Source of the DNA: an uncultured bacterium
GTDB taxonomy: Bacteria; Bacillota; Clostridia; Lachnospirales; Lachnospiraceae
DNA length: 34,446 bases
Reading direction: 5' to 3'
NCBI GenBank assembly: GCA_947567075.1
Contig: CANOLZ010000011.1
Span: forward strand, 1-34,446
Positions 33,616-34,446 of the stretch are shown in pieces (within the stretch, counting starts at the first letter, position 1; every line of letters starts with the position of its first letter). Below the pieces are notes generated by a model. It was not told where the DNA came from. It ran no database searches and saw only the letters and a list, made by a program, of their open reading frames with translations. A program made the position numbers and the translations under genes.

Positions 33616-34446
33616 TTATTCACTATTCATTGTCCCACGCTTCTTATTTATTATTAGGAATAAGTAGAAAAATATCATACTATATGGGGCTACTATGAAA
33701 TAGTTTTCAAAAAAGCTTGCTATGAGCATGGAAAAGATTCCTGCCATAGAAGTCTTTGCCAGTCTATTGGAAACAGCCATCTCTCTTATTCCCCTTAATC
33801 TTCTCCACAAAAAATATATGACAAAACTAAAACATAGAGTTCCATGTATGATAAGAATATCTAATAATCCATTATGGACTTCTAATCCCCCCTCCATATA
33901 GTATACCTTCATCTCATAGGAAGAGCCAATTCCTGTCAAGCTGTTTCTTAAATAAGCCCCTGCCAGCTCAAACCAGATGAGCTCTCTTCCAGATAAAAAT
34001 CTTTTGTACATAAAAGGCATGTAGAAGTCTATCCCCAGCCCACTCATGACGATATATGCGGCGGCAAAGAGAATTGCTCCTATGGTAGAGAAAAAAATCA
34101 ATAATTTATAAAGTCCTTTTTTCTTAAAAACTCCTCCAGGAATGAGAAACAGAGCCCCAAACACTAATAAGCCCGCCCAGGCGCATCTAGCCCTTAACCA
34201 GACAATCCACAAGTATCCAGAAACCATTGCCAGCACTTGAGCTGGAAATAAAAGAAAACATTTATATTTCTCTTTTAGCATTTCCAAATACACAACAGTA
34301 AGAATAAGCATTGTCAAAATAACAAGCCCTGTCTGATTGGAACCGTAATCCCATTTTATTTCCAGTGTCCAGAGGAGAAAAAAGAAAACCCCTATGCCGC
34401 AAAACGTTCTCATCTGGGTCTCAGTCAGACTTACCTTATCTGCCAT
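33616..34446 (-). CDS. O-antigen ligase/polymerase (Wzy-like), C-terminal part (runs off the right edge)
   Basis: 276 residues of a polytopic membrane protein with about seven helices (VILTMLILTVVYLEML, FLLFPAQVLAMVSGYLWIVW, LLIFFSTIGAILFAAAYIVM, DILIIHGTLCFSFVIYFLW, MIFFYLFLIINKK). The long loop has KRFLSGRELIWFELAGAYL, SLTGIGSSYE and EVHNGLLDIL, which is the PF04932 signature: an Arg loop ending 'W', a G-I-G turn and a His-Asn pair. It polymerises or ligates lipid-linked glycan outside the membrane. The Met at the last three bases may be internal; typical family length near 400 residues suggests the start is outside. It belongs to the transcription unit upstream of the main promoter. Confidence 0.85.
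   Translation of the reverse strand: MADKVSLTETQMRTFCGIGVFFFLLWTLEIKWDYGSNQTGLVILTMLILTVVYLEMLKEKYKCFLLFPAQVLAMVSGYLWIVWLRARCAWAGLLVFGALFLIPGGVFKKKGLYKLLIFFSTIGAILFAAAYIVMSGLGIDFYMPFMYKRFLSGRELIWFELAGAYLRNSLTGIGSSYEMKVYYMEGGLEVHNGLLDILIIHGTLCFSFVIYFLWRRLRGIREMAVSNRLAKTSMAGIFSMLIASFFENYFIVAPYSMIFFYLFLIINKKRGTMNSE

Noticed and set aside
1..34446. CRISPR arrays, insertion sequences, tRNA or rRNA genes
   Set aside because: No regularly spaced repeats, transposase motifs, terminal inverted repeats or tRNA-like cloverleaf sequences were seen on either strand.

Overview
The window is AT-rich DNA with strong GGAGG-type ribosome binding sites, long A/T tracts, ATGA stop/start overlaps and no RNA genes. 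Together with the Gram-positive-style polysaccharide gene content, this points to a low-GC Clostridia, most likely a Lachnospiraceae-like gut anaerobe. The taxon is an inference from style and protein families. No phylogenetic marker is present.

Left part (1-7.9 kb). The 5' end of a Wzx-type flippase leaves the window at base 1, behind a near-consensus promoter (460-488). A divergent HD-domain phosphohydrolase (691-2247) ends at a shared hairpin terminator. Converging on it is a small ABC exporter operon whose ATPase is split by a one-base frameshift in an A8 run. Next come an unrecognised 281-residue protein, a possible 20-residue membrane peptide, a long intergenic stretch with a bidirectional terminator, and a dCache methyl-accepting chemotaxis protein.

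Main part (7.97-33.6 kb). Twenty-two tightly packed minus-strand genes form one surface-polysaccharide operon behind an extended -10 promoter at 33575-33603. In transcription order: (1) a PglF-type UDP-GlcNAc 4,6-dehydratase, a sugar aminotransferase and a PglC/WcfS-type priming transferase, i.e. a 4-amino-trideoxy sugar start; (2) a decoration cassette of ATP-grasp ligase, HAD phosphatase, LicD-family transferase and a second ATP-grasp ligase; (3) a WbuB-like glycosyltransferase with CapE, CapF and CapG, the UDP-N-acetyl-L-fucosamine pathway; (4) glycosyltransferases of GT4, WbsX, GT2 and capsule_synth type with a Wzy polymerase and a Wzx flippase; (5) a second, larger WbaP/CpsE-type priming transferase among four further GT4 enzymes.

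Right edge. The C-terminal part of another Wzy-like polymerase lies upstream of the main promoter and probably belongs to a neighbouring glycan locus.

How it fits together. UDP-GlcNAc is drawn into two 6-deoxy sugars: a 4-amino sugar via the PglF-type enzyme and aminotransferase, and L-FucNAc via CapEFG. Glycans are built on undecaprenyl phosphate, flipped by Wzx and polymerised by Wzy. The most novel element is the ATP-grasp/HAD/LicD/ATP-grasp cassette directly behind the amino-sugar genes, where an acetyltransferase (PglD) would be expected. It suggests amide-linked and phosphate-linked decorations of the amino sugar. Two priming transferases, two flippases and two polymerases in 34 kb indicate more than one glycan, or a composite cluster.
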